From Pancytospora philotis (taxonomy: Eukaryota; Microsporidia), in NCBI GenBank assembly GCA_023647555.1, contig JALRLY010000275.1, positions 1 to 64,000 of the forward strand: a stretch of DNA of 64,000 bases, in the 5' to 3' direction. The notes under the pieces are model-generated. The model was given only the letters and a program-made list of their open reading frames with translations. It had not been told where the DNA came from and did not search any database. The translations under genes were made by a program, and so were the position numbers. Positions 63,876-64,000 of this stretch are shown here, one piece after another (positions within the stretch are counted from its first letter, which is position 1; each line of letters starts with the position of its first letter).

Positions 63876-64000
63876 GAGGCGCCCTGTGGGCAAATTTGAT
63901 AGGCCTGTGCTGTCAAACCTCTCAATGATATTGCGCCGAAGAGCGATTCAGTGGGAGCTGTGGCATACGTCTGAGTCTAGAGATAATTCATGGTCTGAGA

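Noticed and set aside
1..64000. tRNA genes, 5S/SSU/LSU rRNA, CRISPR arrays, transposons
   Set aside because: No box B (GGTTCRANNCC) in any spacer on either strand, no rRNA core motifs, no repeat-spacer arrays, no transposase or reverse-transcriptase domains.

Overview
The window is a 64 kb piece of a compact nuclear eukaryotic genome, most probably a GC-rich microsporidian. The evidence is as follows. Every recognised gene is a single intron-free ORF. Proteins are short for their families (zeta-COP 158 aa, Rpb4 116 aa, SmE 78 aa, gamma-tubulin 428 aa). Intergenic gaps are mostly 80-600 bp. Many genes carry a short AAATTT / CCC (sometimes GGG) signal within about 40 nt upstream of the ATG, a transcription-signal layout reported for microsporidia. 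AATAAA often touches or overlaps the stop codon. The species cannot be named from the sequence. Housekeeping genes have strongly G/C-ending codons. That bias also opens long meaningless ORFs on their antisense strands, which were left out.

Layout. 1-3.4 kb: KNL1/Spc105 kinetochore scaffold (its 3' end lies outside the window) and a kinesin. 3.9-5.4 kb: predicted secreted protein of unknown family. 5.8-8.0 kb: eS4, the CAF1/POP2 deadenylase and a 39-codon microprotein gene. 8.4-14.5 kb: TFIIIC TPR subunit (Tfc4-like) divergent from isoleucyl-tRNA synthetase. 14.6-24.4 kb: a second secreted protein, eL20, zeta-COP, gamma-tubulin, MED14, RER1, OGG1, LUC7, RPB4. 24.6-32.4 kb: unknown 726-aa protein, RAD1/XPF nuclease, unknown basic protein, third secreted protein. 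32.5-38.9 kb: CFD1, Rab5, a two-TM membrane protein, SRP19, a multi-pass membrane protein, uL4, SmE. 39.0-45.3 kb: coiled-coil protein, condensin CAP-G, seryl-tRNA synthetase. 45.9-53.9 kb: ataxin-2/Pbp1, a DH-PH-CNH RhoGEF, RPC25, a Tip20/RINT1 tether. 54.0-57.7 kb: NSE1, a signal-anchored protein, an SmB-like protein, arginyl-tRNA synthetase. 58.0-61.0 kb: U6 snRNA, a C2H2 transcription factor, a DASH Dad2-like protein, a CWC16/Yju2 splicing factor. 61.26-62.18 kb: a hairpin-rich non-coding locus that looks like an undescribed structured RNA. 62.3-63.9 kb: an unknown 522-aa protein.

Functional themes. Splicing (U6, SmB-like, SmE, LUC7, CWC16) is clearly retained although no intron was found here. 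Chromosome segregation and maintenance (KNL1, kinesin, gamma-tubulin, CAP-G, Nse1, Dad2-like, Rad1, Ogg1), all three RNA polymerase systems (Rpb4, MED14, TFIIIC, Rpc25), translation (three aaRS, three ribosomal proteins, SRP19) and vesicle traffic (zeta-COP, Rer1, Tip20, Rab5) are represented. Three signal-peptide proteins with relaxed codon use are the likeliest lineage-specific, host-facing genes. The most unusual element is the structured RNA locus at 61263-62177.
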